Shown piece by piece: positions 51,501 through 61,257 of a stretch of DNA of 64,000 bases; positions within the stretch are counted from its first letter, which is position 1, and each line of letters starts with the position of its first letter. Under the pieces are notes generated by a model. The model searched no databases and was not told where the DNA came from. It saw only the letters and a list, made by a program, of their open reading frames with translations. Location: assembly GCF_001421565.1 (NCBI RefSeq), contig NZ_LMKQ01000001.1, positions 431,277-495,276 of the forward strand, read 5' to 3'. Source of the stretch: Agromyces sp. Leaf222. Its GTDB lineage: Bacteria; Actinomycetota; Actinomycetes; Actinomycetales; Microbacteriaceae. A program made the position numbers and the translations under genes.

Positions 51501-52523
51501 GTGGCAGTCAGTGTGAAGGACGTCGCGCTCGCGGCATCCGTCTCGGTCGGCACCGTCTCGAACGTGCTCAACCGCCCCGAGATCGTCGCGCCGGCCACGG
51601 TCGAGCGGGTCCAGGCCGCGATCGAGCGGCTGGGCTTCGTTCGCAACGATGCGGCCCGCCAGTTGCGGGCCGGCCGCAGCCGCAGCATCGGCCTCGTCGT
51701 GCTCGACGTGCGCAACCCCTTCTTCACCGACGTCGCCCGCGGCGCGGAAGACCGCGCCGCCGAGGAGCACATGACCGTGCTGCTCGGCAACAGCGACGAG
51801 AACTCCACCCGCGAGGGCGCCTACCTCGACCTGTTCGAGGAGCAGCGCGTGCACGGCGTGCTCATCTCGCCGCTCGCCGACGACATGCCGAGGCTCGCCA
51901 GGTTGCGCGAACGCGGCACCCCGGTCGTGCTCGTCGACCGCGAGTCGCCCGACCGGGCGTTCTCGTCGGTCGCGGTCGACGACGTCGTCGGCGGAGAGCT
52001 CGCGGTCTCCCACCTGCTCGACGCCGGCCGCCGGCGCATCGCGTTCGTCGGCGGCCCCGAGGGGCTGCAGCAGGTCGCCGACCGCCTCGAGGGCGCCCGG
52101 CGCGCGATCGAGACCGTGGCGGATGCCTCGCTCGAGGTCCTCGCGACCGACTCGCTGACCGTGCTCGAGGGGCGTGCCGCCGGCGAGTCCCTGCGCGAGC
52201 GCCCGATCGCCGACCGCCCCGACGCGATCTTCGCGGCGAACGACCTGCTCGCGATGGGCGTGCTGCAGGCGCTCACCATGCAGGGCGGCCTGCGAGTTCC
52301 CGACGACATCGCGCTCATCGGCTACGACGACATCGACTTCGCGTCGGCGGCCGTGGTGCCGCTCTCGTCGATCCGCCAGCCGGCGACGCTCATCGGCTAC
52401 ACCGCCGTCGACCTGCTGCTGAAGGAGGCCGCCGCCGCGGCAGCCGGTGACGACCACGTGCACGAGCACGTCGTCTTCCAGCCGGAGCTCGTGGTCCGCG
52501 AGTCGACGCGCACGTCGGCCTGA
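51501..52523 (+). CDS. LacI family transcriptional regulator (paralogue of 40996-42045)
   Basis: The 340-residue protein has the LacI helix-turn-helix VSVKDVALAASVSVGTVSNVLNRPEIVAPATVERVQAAI and a sugar-binding domain. Blocks nearly identical to the rhamnose regulator include VSVGTVSNVLNRP, NPFFTDVARGAED, YLDLFEEQRVHGVLISP and FAANDLLAMGVLQAL, so the two arose by duplication. The GTG at 51501 has GGAGGGG 7 nt upstream. No sugar genes adjoin it. It lies divergent from the symporter and 102 bp before glutamate dehydrogenase, so its target is unclear; it might act elsewhere in the genome. Confidence 0.92.
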   Translation: MAVSVKDVALAASVSVGTVSNVLNRPEIVAPATVERVQAAIERLGFVRNDAARQLRAGRSRSIGLVVLDVRNPFFTDVARGAEDRAAEEHMTVLLGNSDENSTREGAYLDLFEEQRVHGVLISPLADDMPRLARLRERGTPVVLVDRESPDRAFSSVAVDDVVGGELAVSHLLDAGRRRIAFVGGPEGLQQVADRLEGARRAIETVADASLEVLATDSLTVLEGRAAGESLRERPIADRPDAIFAANDLLAMGVLQALTMQGGLRVPDDIALIGYDDIDFASAAVVPLSSIRQPATLIGYTAVDLLLKEAAAAAAGDDHVHEHVVFQPELVVRESTRTSA

Positions 52524-53984
<1,461 letters not shown>

Positions 53985-54005
53985 CGTCGAGCGGGCGCCT
54001 CGACG
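53985..54005. terminator. Hairpin between convergent gdhA and MFS genes
   Basis: CGTCGAG (53985-53991) pairs with CTCGACG (53999-54005) around a 7-nt loop directly after the gdhA stop codon, in a 30-bp convergent gap. Confidence 0.5.
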
Positions 54006-54014
54006 CGTCGGCGG

Positions 54015-55469
54015 TCAGCGGTGCTGCGGCGTGTCTGCGGGCTCGGTGCGCCCCGCGGCATCCGCTCGCCCGCCGGTGAGCTTCGGCAGCGGGATCGGCG
54101 AGGTCATCGCGACCTGGTCGGAGAAGGCCTCGGGCTCGGCCTCGTCGTCGATGGCCCGAACCGACCCCGTTGCGGGGGCGTTGACGCGGTCGCCGTCGGC
54201 GATGGCCTCGGCCGAAGCGGCGAGTGCGAGTCCGAACCGCCACGGCTGCTGCGGCATGCGGGTGACCCGCAGTCCGTGGGCGACGACCAGCCAGCCGACG
54301 CCGATGCCGAGGGCGACGAAGGCCGCGAGGGCGCCGGCGCCGAGCGCCCAACGGGGGCCCGCGGCATCCGCGACCCAGCCGATGACGGGCGCGCCGATGA
54401 GCGTGCCGCCCATGAGGATCGCCGTGTAGAGGGCCATGACGCGCCCGCGCACCGACGGGTCGGTCGTGGTCTGCACGTAGCCGTTGGCGGTGGTCAGCAG
54501 GGTCACGGTGCAGAAGCCGATGAACACCAACGAGACGGCGAACGTGCCGTAGGTCGGCATGAGCGCGGCGGCGGCCATCGCGAGGCCGAGCGCACCGGTG
54601 CTGAGCACGACCACGCGCAGGCGGGCCCGCGAGCGGCGGGCGGCGAGCAGCGCCGCCGTCAGCGACCCGATCGCGAGGATCGACGAGAGGATGCCGTACT
54701 CGCCTGCGCCCTCGCCGAACATCACCGCCATGGTCGAGGCGAAGATCGGGAAGTTCATGCAGAAGGCCCCGACGATGAACACGATGGTCATGACGATGAC
54801 GACGTCGGAGCGCCCGGCGACGTAGCGGAAGCCCTGCACGAGCGCGTTGCCCTCGCGCGGACGGCGCGGGTGCCTGATGAGCTCGCGCTCGCGCATCGCG
54901 AGGAGCGCGCCGATGAGGGCGAGGAACGTGACCGCGTTGATGAGGAACACCCAGCCGGAGCCGACGAGCACGATGAGCAGGCCGGCGACGGCCGGGCCGA
55001 TGAGGCGCGCGACGTTGAACGACGCCGCGTTCAGCGCGACGGCGTTCGATGCGTTCGGTCCGCTGACGAGGTCGGAGACGAAGGTCTGGCGGGCGGGCGC
55101 GTCGAAGGCCGACGTGATGCCGAATGCGAGCGCGAAGCCGTAGAGGTGCCAGAGCTGCGCGTGGCCGCCGAGCAGCAGCAGGCCGAGGCCGACGGCGAGC
55201 AGCAGGAGCGCGGTCTGGGTGACGAGGAGCACCTTGCGCCGGTCGAAGCGGTCGATGACGGCGCCGGTGACGGGCACGAGCAGGAGCTGCGGCCCGAACT
55301 GCAGCGCCATGGTGGTGCCGACGGCAGCGGCGTTGTTGTCGGTGAGTTCGGTGAGCACGACCCAGTCCTGGGTCGTCGCCTGCATCCAGCCGCCGACGTT
55401 CGAGATGATCGCGCCGATGAACCACAACCGGTAGTTGCGGCTCGCGAGCGACCTGAACATCGCGCTCAC
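54015..55469 (-). CDS. MFS transporter, MFS_3/EntS-like exporter
   Basis: The 484-residue protein has 12 predicted transmembrane segments. It begins FRSLASRNYRLWFIGAIISNVGGWMQATTQDWVVL, as in MFS_3 exporters such as EntS-like and macrolide-efflux-like proteins, and contains DRFDRRKVLLVTQ and FGITSAFDAPARQTFVSDLV. About 70 C-terminal residues are polar and probably cytoplasmic. It overlaps the MarR gene by 4 nt, so MarR and exporter are co-translated. Efflux of a small toxic compound or siderophore is the likely role. Confidence 0.9.
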   Translation of the reverse strand: MSAMFRSLASRNYRLWFIGAIISNVGGWMQATTQDWVVLTELTDNNAAAVGTTMALQFGPQLLLVPVTGAVIDRFDRRKVLLVTQTALLLLAVGLGLLLLGGHAQLWHLYGFALAFGITSAFDAPARQTFVSDLVSGPNASNAVALNAASFNVARLIGPAVAGLLIVLVGSGWVFLINAVTFLALIGALLAMRERELIRHPRRPREGNALVQGFRYVAGRSDVVIVMTIVFIVGAFCMNFPIFASTMAVMFGEGAGEYGILSSILAIGSLTAALLAARRSRARLRVVVLSTGALGLAMAAAALMPTYGTFAVSLVFIGFCTVTLLTTANGYVQTTTDPSVRGRVMALYTAILMGGTLIGAPVIGWVADAAGPRWALGAGALAAFVALGIGVGWLVVAHGLRVTRMPQQPWRFGLALAASAEAIADGDRVNAPATGSVRAIDDEAEPEAFSDQVAMTSPIPLPKLTGGRADAAGRTEPADTPQHR

Positions 55470-55891
55470 TGCGTGGCGATCCGATCCATGATCTCGGATG
55501 CCGCGAGCAGCGTCGCACGTTCGGCCGGCGTGAGCTCGTGCATGCGCTCGGTGAGCCAGGCGTTGCGCTTGTGCAGGGTGGCGGCGACGATCTCGCGGCC
55601 GGTCTCGGTGGCGGTGATGTTCGTCTTGCGGCGGTCGACGGGGTCGGGCGTGCGCACGACGTGGCCGTCGGTCTCGAGGCAGTCGACGGTGCGGTTCATC
55701 GAGGGGGCGCTGATGCGTTCGGCCTCGGCGAGTTCGGAGAGGGTCAGCGAGCCGTGCTTCGAGAGGTGCATGAGCACGGTCATCTGGCTGTCGGTGACGC
55801 GGTCGTCGGACTTCTGCGCGCGCAGGCGGCGGGAGAGGCGCACGGCCGCGAGTCGCACCTGCGAGGCGGCCTGGTCCGGGAGTTCGGTCAT
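55466..55891 (-). CDS. MarR family transcriptional regulator
   Basis: The 141-residue protein has the MarR winged helix: SQMTVLMHLSKHGSLTLSELAEAERISAPSMNRTVDCLETDGHVVRTPDPVDRRKTNITATETG, with the DRR wing. It precedes the MFS exporter with a 4-nt overlap. No Shine-Dalgarno is present; TAGGCT ends 8 nt before the ATG, so the mRNA is probably leaderless. The palindrome at 55908-55926 lies in the promoter spacer, consistent with autorepression relieved by the exporter's substrate. Confidence 0.92.
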   Translation of the reverse strand: MTELPDQAASQVRLAAVRLSRRLRAQKSDDRVTDSQMTVLMHLSKHGSLTLSELAEAERISAPSMNRTVDCLETDGHVVRTPDPVDRRKTNITATETGREIVAATLHKRNAWLTERMHELTPAERATLLAASEIMDRIATQ

Positions 55892-55907
55892 TGATGGTTA
55901 GCCTAGC

Positions 55908-55926
55908 TCATTAGTCTTGCTAATGA
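55908..55926 (-). promoter_or_regulatory. MarR operator over the promoter
   Basis: TCATTAG-TCTTG-CTAATGA is a perfect 7-bp inverted repeat with a 5-bp centre, 17 bp upstream of the MarR start and between the -10-like TAGGCT (55900-55905, minus strand) and a weak -35 (TTTCAT 17 nt further). Confidence 0.65.
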
Positions 55927-56010
55927 AATCGCGACGGTCGGCGGCGGGATGGCGCGGGCACGACCCATGATGGAAACAGCCCGGAAACCGCGGAGTGGAA
56001 TTCTCTGGTC

Positions 56011-57798
56011 ATGGCGACACTCTTCGACGGATATGCCACCGCGGGCACCAACCGTGCCGGGCGCAGACGACGCGCGGGGCGGCCGTGGGACGAGATGTTC
56101 CCCGACGGCACGACCGACGTGCGCGAGCCCTACCGCGAGCTGTACCCCGCTCTCGCCCGCATGTCGCAGGACGAACTGCGCGGACGCACCGATGCGCTCG
56201 CGAGCTCCTACCTCGCGCAGGGCGTCACGTTCGACTTCGCGGGCGAGGAGCGGCCGTTCCCGCTCGACGCGGTGCCGCGCGTGATCTCGGCCTCCGACTG
56301 GGCGCGCGCCGAGGCCGGCGTCTCGCAGCGGGTCAGGGCGCTCGAGGCGTTCCTCGCCGACGTGTACGGCCCGCAGCGAGCGGTCGCCGACGGCGTGATC
56401 CCGGCCGCGCTCATCAGCTCGTCGACGCACTACCACCGCCAGGCGGCCGGCATCGTCGGGGCCAACGGCGTGCGCATCCACGTCGCCGGCATCGACCTGA
56501 TCCGCGACGAGCAGGGCGACTGGCGGGTGCTCGAGGACAACGTGCGGGTGCCGAGCGGCGTGAGCTACGTGATCTCGAACCGGCGCGTGATGGCGCAGAC
56601 CCTGCCCGAGCTGTTCACGTCGATGCGCGTCCGGCCGGTCGGCGAGTACCCGAATCGGCTGCTGCAGGCGCTTCGGAGGAGCGCACCGGAGGGCATCGAG
56701 GATCCGACCGTGGTCGTGCTCACGCCCGGCGTGCACAACTCGGCGTACTACGAGCACACGCTGCTCGCGCGGCTCATGGGCGTCGAGCTCGTCGAGGGCC
56801 GCGACCTGTTCTGCTCGGGCGGTCGTGTGTGGATGCACACCACCGCGGGCCCGACCCGTGTCGACGTCATCTACCGCCGGGTCGACGACGAGTTCCTCGA
56901 CCCGCAGCAGTTCCGTCCCGACTCCGTGCTCGGGGCGCCCGGCCTCATGCTCGCGGCGCGCCTCGGCCACGTCACGATCGCGAACGCCGTCGGCAACGGC
57001 GTCGCCGACGACAAGCTCGTCTACACCTACGTGCCCGACCTCATCCGCTACTACCTGGGCGAGGAGCCGGTGCTGCCCAACGTCGACACCTGGCGGCTCG
57101 AGGAGCCCGAGGCGCTCGCCGAGGTGCTCGACCGACTCGACGAACTCGTCGTGAAGCCGGTCGACGGCTCGGGCGGCAAGGGCCTCGTCATCGGACCGGA
57201 TGCCTCGAAGGCCGAACTCGACGAGCTGCGCACGCGCCTGCTCGCCGATCCCCGTGGCTGGATCGCGCAGCCCGTGGTGCAGCTCTCGACGATCCCGACC
57301 CTCGTCGAGGACGGGCTGCGGCCGCGGCACGCCGACCTCCGCCCGTTCGCGGTGAACGACGGCGACGAGGTGTGGGTGCTGCCGGGCGGGCTCACGCGCG
57401 TGGCCCTGCCCGAGGGGCGGCTCGTCGTGAACTCCAGCCAGGGCGGGGGGTCGAAGGACACCTGGGTGCTCGAGTCGAGACCGCTTCCCGGGTTCGACAC
57501 CGGTGGCCTTCCGGTCATGGCGGATGCCGCGGGCACCGCTCGGCGCTCGGCCGGCGCGCTCGTGGCCGACCAGGCCTCGCCGAACACCCCGCCCGCGACG
57601 GGCCTGCACGGCGGCCAGGGCACGCACGCCCCGCCCGCCGTCGTCGTCGGCGAGACGACGCGCACGACCTCGCCCGTGACCTCCTCGCCGCAGGACGAGG
57701 ACGCCCCCGTGCGCCAGCAGCAACAGCAACAGCAACAACTGCGCGAGCGGATGCCGCGGCATCCGCTCGTCGAAGGCCGGGAGGACGCACCATGCTGA
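56011..57798 (+). CDS. Circularly permuted ATP-grasp protein with glutamine-rich tail
   Basis: The 595-residue protein matches the circularly permuted ATP-grasp family (CP_ATPgrasp): PWDEMFPDGTTDVREPYRELYPAL, YHRQAAGIVGANGVRIHVAGIDLIRDEQGDWRVLEDNVRVPSGVSYVISNR, NPxx-type ARLGHVTIANAVGNGVADDKLVYTYVPDLIRYYLGEEP, and the lysine loop VVKPVDGSGGKGLVIGPDA. The last 100 residues are low-complexity, with eight consecutive glutamines (about 568-575), beyond the usual end of the family. It heads a three-gene cassette with an alpha-E protein and a transglutaminase. Such cassettes are predicted to make and process peptide-like products, but the product is unknown. Confidence 0.9.
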   Translation: MATLFDGYATAGTNRAGRRRRAGRPWDEMFPDGTTDVREPYRELYPALARMSQDELRGRTDALASSYLAQGVTFDFAGEERPFPLDAVPRVISASDWARAEAGVSQRVRALEAFLADVYGPQRAVADGVIPAALISSSTHYHRQAAGIVGANGVRIHVAGIDLIRDEQGDWRVLEDNVRVPSGVSYVISNRRVMAQTLPELFTSMRVRPVGEYPNRLLQALRRSAPEGIEDPTVVVLTPGVHNSAYYEHTLLARLMGVELVEGRDLFCSGGRVWMHTTAGPTRVDVIYRRVDDEFLDPQQFRPDSVLGAPGLMLAARLGHVTIANAVGNGVADDKLVYTYVPDLIRYYLGEEPVLPNVDTWRLEEPEALAEVLDRLDELVVKPVDGSGGKGLVIGPDASKAELDELRTRLLADPRGWIAQPVVQLSTIPTLVEDGLRPRHADLRPFAVNDGDEVWVLPGGLTRVALPEGRLVVNSSQGGGSKDTWVLESRPLPGFDTGGLPVMADAAGTARRSAGALVADQASPNTPPATGLHGGQGTHAPPAVVVGETTRTTSPVTSSPQDEDAPVRQQQQQQQQLRERMPRHPLVEGREDAPC

Positions 57799-58721
57799 GC
57801 CGCATCGCCGAGTCGCTGTTCTGGATCGGGCGCTACATCGAGCGCAGCGACGGCACCGCGCGCATCCTCGACGTGCACCTGCAGCTGCTGCTCGAGGATC
57901 CGTGGATCGACGAGGACACCGCCTGCCGTGCGCTGCTCTCGGTCATGGGCAGCGAGGCCGAGGGCGACGCACCGCTCGGCCGCGACGACGTGATCACGCT
58001 GCTCGCGGTCGACCGCACGCATCCGGCCTCCATCGCGCACTCGGTCGCGGCCGCCCGAGAGAACGCCAGGCGCGCCCGCGAGATCGTCTCGACCGAGCTG
58101 TGGGAGGCGCTGAACCACACGAACGCGCGCATGCCGCACCGCGTCGCGAGCGACAAGACGCACGAGTTCTTCCGCTGGGTGCGCGACCGCTCGGCGCTCG
58201 CGATCGGCGTCGTCGATTCCGCGACGAGCCGCGACGAGGCCTGGCAGTTCTTCGCCCTGGGCCGGGCGATCGAGCGGGCCGACATGACCGCGCGCCTGCT
58301 CGCCACCCGTTCGCTGACCGAGGCGAGCGGGCCCAGTTGGACCACGATCCTCCGCAGCTGCGGCGGCTACGAGGCCTACCTCCGCAGCTACCGCGGCGTG
58401 CCGTCGAGCGAGTCGGCGGCGGAGTTCCTGCTGCTCGACCGGCTGTTCCCGCGCTCGATCATCTCGAGCGTCATCCGCGCCGAGGAGTCGCTCCGCGAGA
58501 TCGACCCGAGGGCCGGCCGAGTGGGCGTCACCGACCAGGCCAGGCGGCTGCTCGGCCAGATCCGGTCGGAGCTCGAGTACCGGCCCATCGCCGACATCCT
58601 CGTCGACCTGACCGGGCACATGGAGCACCTGCAGGGCGTCACCTCCGCGACGAGCGAGGCGATCAGGGCGCGATACTTCCCGACGAGCGTCGTCCCCGTC
58701 TGGATCGGAGAGGTCTCATGA
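57792..58721 (+). CDS. Alpha-E domain protein (DUF403)
   Basis: The 309-residue all-helical protein begins MLSRIAESLFWIGRYIERSDGTARILDVH, the diagnostic start of alpha-E (DUF403) proteins, and contains ARENARRAREIVSTELWEALN and FFALGRAIERADMTARLLATR. Its exact reaction is unknown. In the family it always accompanies circularly permuted ATP-grasp and transglutaminase genes. It overlaps the ATP-grasp gene by 7 nt and the transglutaminase gene by 4 nt, so the three are translated together. Confidence 0.92.
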   Translation: MLSRIAESLFWIGRYIERSDGTARILDVHLQLLLEDPWIDEDTACRALLSVMGSEAEGDAPLGRDDVITLLAVDRTHPASIAHSVAAARENARRAREIVSTELWEALNHTNARMPHRVASDKTHEFFRWVRDRSALAIGVVDSATSRDEAWQFFALGRAIERADMTARLLATRSLTEASGPSWTTILRSCGGYEAYLRSYRGVPSSESAAEFLLLDRLFPRSIISSVIRAEESLREIDPRAGRVGVTDQARRLLGQIRSELEYRPIADILVDLTGHMEHLQGVTSATSEAIRARYFPTSVVPVWIGEVS

Positions 58722-59563
58722 GTCGCATCCGCATCGTGCACCGCACGGGGTTCACCTATGCCGAGCCGGCGACGGCGTCGTACAACGAGGCGCGCATGCT
58801 GCCGCACTCCGACGGGCACCAGTTCGTCATGCAGGCCGGCCTCGACATCCGCCCCGGCGCGAACCAGCACTCGTACCTCGACTACTGGGGCACGCGCGTG
58901 TCGACGTTCGAGGTGCTCACCCCGCACCAGGAACTGTCGGTCACGGCGACGAGCCTCGTCGAGGTGCACCCCGCACCCGTGCCGCGCTCCGAGCTCGGCT
59001 GGGACGAGCTCGCCGTCGCCGCCGCGTCGACCGTGACGCTCGTCGAGTCCACCGGCCGCTCGCGGCAGACCGCCCCGCCCGACGAGGTGCGCGGGCTCGC
59101 CGCCGAGATCGTCGCCGAGGGCGGCGGCATCAGCGAGACCGCGCTCGAGATCTGCCGGGCCGTCGGCTCGTCGATGGAGTACATGCGCGGCGTCACGGGC
59201 GTGCATTCGACGGCCGCGGAGGCGTGGGCCGAGCGCAAGGGCGTCTGCCAGGACATCGCGCACGTCGCGCTCGGCGCGCTGCGCTCGGCCGGCATCCCCG
59301 CGCGCTACGTCTCCGGCTACCTGCACCCCGATCCGGGCGCGACGGTCGGCCAGACGGTCGTGGGCGAGTCGCACGCGTGGATCGAGTGGTTCGCGGGGGA
59401 GTGGCGCGGTTACGACCCCACCAACCTCGTCGAGGTCGGCGACCGGCACGTGCTCGTCGGCCGCGGCCGCGACTACGGCGACGTGCCTCCGCTTCGCGGG
59501 GTCTACGCGGGGCCGGGGGCATCCGAGCTGTTCGTCTCGGTCGAGATCACGCGCGTCGCCTGA
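58718..59563 (+). CDS. Transglutaminase-like cysteine protease family protein
   Basis: The 281-residue protein has an N-terminal bacterial transglutaminase-associated beta domain (IRIVHRTGFTYAEPATASYNEARMLP) and a transglutaminase/papain-like core with triad C177 (KGVCQDIAH), H219 (GESHAWIEW) and D233 (GYDPTN). No signal peptide is present, so it is cytoplasmic. As part of the ATP-grasp/alpha-E cassette it probably cleaves or ligates an amide bond made by the ATP-grasp partner. Its start overlaps the alpha-E stop (ATGA). Confidence 0.93.
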   Translation: MSRIRIVHRTGFTYAEPATASYNEARMLPHSDGHQFVMQAGLDIRPGANQHSYLDYWGTRVSTFEVLTPHQELSVTATSLVEVHPAPVPRSELGWDELAVAAASTVTLVESTGRSRQTAPPDEVRGLAAEIVAEGGGISETALEICRAVGSSMEYMRGVTGVHSTAAEAWAERKGVCQDIAHVALGALRSAGIPARYVSGYLHPDPGATVGQTVVGESHAWIEWFAGEWRGYDPTNLVEVGDRHVLVGRGRDYGDVPPLRGVYAGPGASELFVSVEITRVA

Positions 59564-59618
59564 GCGGCAGTCCGCCGCGGCACTGTCGAGCGGATGCCGC
59601 GCCTGCCATGATGTGCGC

Positions 59619-60467
59619 ATGCCGACGTTCACCGATGCGCACGGGGTCCACATCCACTACCAGGCGTGGCGGGTGCCCGAACCGACCGCGGTGATCCAGC
59701 TCGCGCACGGCGTCGGCGAGCACATCGGGCGTTACGGCGAGCTGATCTTGGCCCTGAACGAGGCCGGCTACTCCGTCTGGGCCGACGACCACCGCGGGCA
59801 CGGGCAGACCGGCTTCGAGCAGCACGGCGGCGACCTCGACCGCATCGGCCGGCTGGGGCCGGGCGGCCTGCGCGCCACGATCGACGCCGTTCACCAGTTC
59901 ACGGGCGTGATCCGCGAGACCGAGGGCCACGAGCTCCCGCTCGTGCTGCTGGGGCACTCGTGGGGCTCGCTGATGTCGCAGATCATCCTGAACCGGCATC
60001 CGCTCGACTACGACGCGGTGGTGCTCACGGGCACCGCCTACCGCACCCTCTTCGACATGAACGGCGGCGACCTCAACGCCCGCCACAAGCACCTCGGCCC
60101 GACCCCCGTCGAGTGGCTGAGCCGCGATCCGGCGGTGGCGCCCGCGTTCATGGCCGACCCGTACACGACGGAGGTGCCGCTGCGGAAGCTGTTCGGCCTG
60201 CGCGATGCGATGCGCCTGCTCGGCCGCCCGGCGCGACGGCTGCCCACCGAGCTGCCGCTGCTCATCATGGTCGGCTCCGACGACACGCTCGGCGGCGAGA
60301 CGAGTGCCGTGAAGCTCGCGAGGGCGTACGCGCGGCGATCGGGCCTCGTCGACGTGACCCTCGTGGTCTACGACGACGCCCGCCACGAGGTCTTCAACGA
60401 GACGAACCGCGAAGAGGTGCGCGCCGACCTCATCACCTGGCTCGACGAGCGGTTCGCGATCGACTGA
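59619..60467 (+). CDS. Alpha/beta hydrolase, monoacylglycerol lipase-like
   Basis: The 282-residue protein has the serine aminopeptidase/monoacylglycerol lipase layout: VIQLAHGVGEHIGRYGELILALNEAGYSVWADDHRGHGQT, the nucleophile elbow LLGHSWGSLMS, the Asp in MVGSDDTLGG and the His in DDARHEVFNE. There is no signal peptide. I chose the ATG at 59619 over the GTG at 59613. No Shine-Dalgarno is present, but CATGAT ends 6 nt before the ATG, so a leaderless message is likely. It stands alone after the transglutaminase cassette. The substrate is probably a lipid ester. Confidence 0.9.
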   Translation: MPTFTDAHGVHIHYQAWRVPEPTAVIQLAHGVGEHIGRYGELILALNEAGYSVWADDHRGHGQTGFEQHGGDLDRIGRLGPGGLRATIDAVHQFTGVIRETEGHELPLVLLGHSWGSLMSQIILNRHPLDYDAVVLTGTAYRTLFDMNGGDLNARHKHLGPTPVEWLSRDPAVAPAFMADPYTTEVPLRKLFGLRDAMRLLGRPARRLPTELPLLIMVGSDDTLGGETSAVKLARAYARRSGLVDVTLVVYDDARHEVFNETNREEVRADLITWLDERFAID

Positions 60468-60554
60468 TCGGTCACCGTTCTGCCGGCCTCCGACGACGGA
60501 CGGACCTCGGATGCCGCGGGCCGGCGTCGCGGCCTGCGAAGCGCTGGGCGACCG

Positions 60555-61199
60555 CTACATCTTGGCGTGCCAGGGCGGCACGTCGTAGCCGAGCAGGCGG
60601 ATGCGCGGATGGTGCGACGCATCGGACTCCGTCGCCCACGGGTAGACGATCGTCGTGACGTGGCAGTTGCCGAGCACCGGGAGCAGGTCGCGGTAGCCGT
60701 CGGGATCCATGCCCGCGAGCTCGCAGAACAGCAGGCGGATGAGCGTCGCGTGCGCCACGATCAGCACCCGCCCGTCGGGGAACTCCTCGACGAGCTCGTC
60801 GAACACCGGAACCGCCCGAGCGATGCCCGCCCGACCGGTCTCGCCGCCGGGGAACGGGTTGCTGGCCGGCGCCCGGCAGAACGCCGCCCATTCGTCGGGA
60901 TACTGCTCGGCGAGCTCGTCGGGCGTGAGGCCCTCGGCGTCGCCGAAGTCGATCTCGACCAGGCGCGGCTCACTGCGCACGGGGAGCCCCGTCGTCTCGC
61001 CCGACGGCGCGGCCGAGCGCTGCGCCCGGCTCAGCGGCGAGGCGACGATCGCGTCGAGCTCGGAGTCGACCGCCCAGGCGCCGAGCGCGGCCGCCTGCCC
61101 GAGCCCGTGGCGCGTGAGCGCGACATCCGAGTTGCCGGCGTACCTGTGGTCTGCATGCCAGACCGTCTCGCCGTGTCGCGCCAGGAAGAAGGTCGTCAT
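60555..61199 (-). CDS. Histidine phosphatase family protein (phosphoglycerate mutase-like)
   Basis: The 214-residue protein has the phosphohistidine signature LARHGETVWHADHRYAGNSDVALTRHG, the second motif IVASPLSRAQRSA, the acid residue region EIDFGDAEGLTPDEL and the distal His in VAHATLIRLLF. It dephosphorylates small phosphomonoesters; cofactor-independent mutase activity is unlikely at this length. The ATG at 61199 has TACGCT 6 nt upstream and no Shine-Dalgarno. It is divergent from the lipoate-ligase-like gene, which is built the same way. Confidence 0.92.
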   Translation of the reverse strand: MTTFFLARHGETVWHADHRYAGNSDVALTRHGLGQAAALGAWAVDSELDAIVASPLSRAQRSAAPSGETTGLPVRSEPRLVEIDFGDAEGLTPDELAEQYPDEWAAFCRAPASNPFPGGETGRAGIARAVPVFDELVEEFPDGRVLIVAHATLIRLLFCELAGMDPDGYRDLLPVLGNCHVTTIVYPWATESDASHHPRIRLLGYDVPPWHAKM

Positions 61200-61205
61200 A
61201 TCGCC

Positions 61206-61250
61206 AGCGTACGCATTCGAGGGTGGAACCGGCCGGGACATCCGTAGGCT
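61206..61250. promoter_or_regulatory. Back-to-back leaderless promoters
   Basis: On the minus strand TACGCT (61206-61211) ends 6 nt before the phosphatase ATG. On the plus strand TAGGCT (61245-61250) ends 7 nt before the ATG at 61258. The -35 boxes are weak. Both transcripts would begin at or next to the start codon. Confidence 0.5.
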
Positions 61251-61257
61251 GTCCCTC

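Noticed and set aside
60482..60525. GCCGGCC/GGCCGGC inverted repeat as terminator between convergent genes
   Set aside because: The loop is about 30 nt and the arms only 7 bp of common GC sequence, too weak to call.
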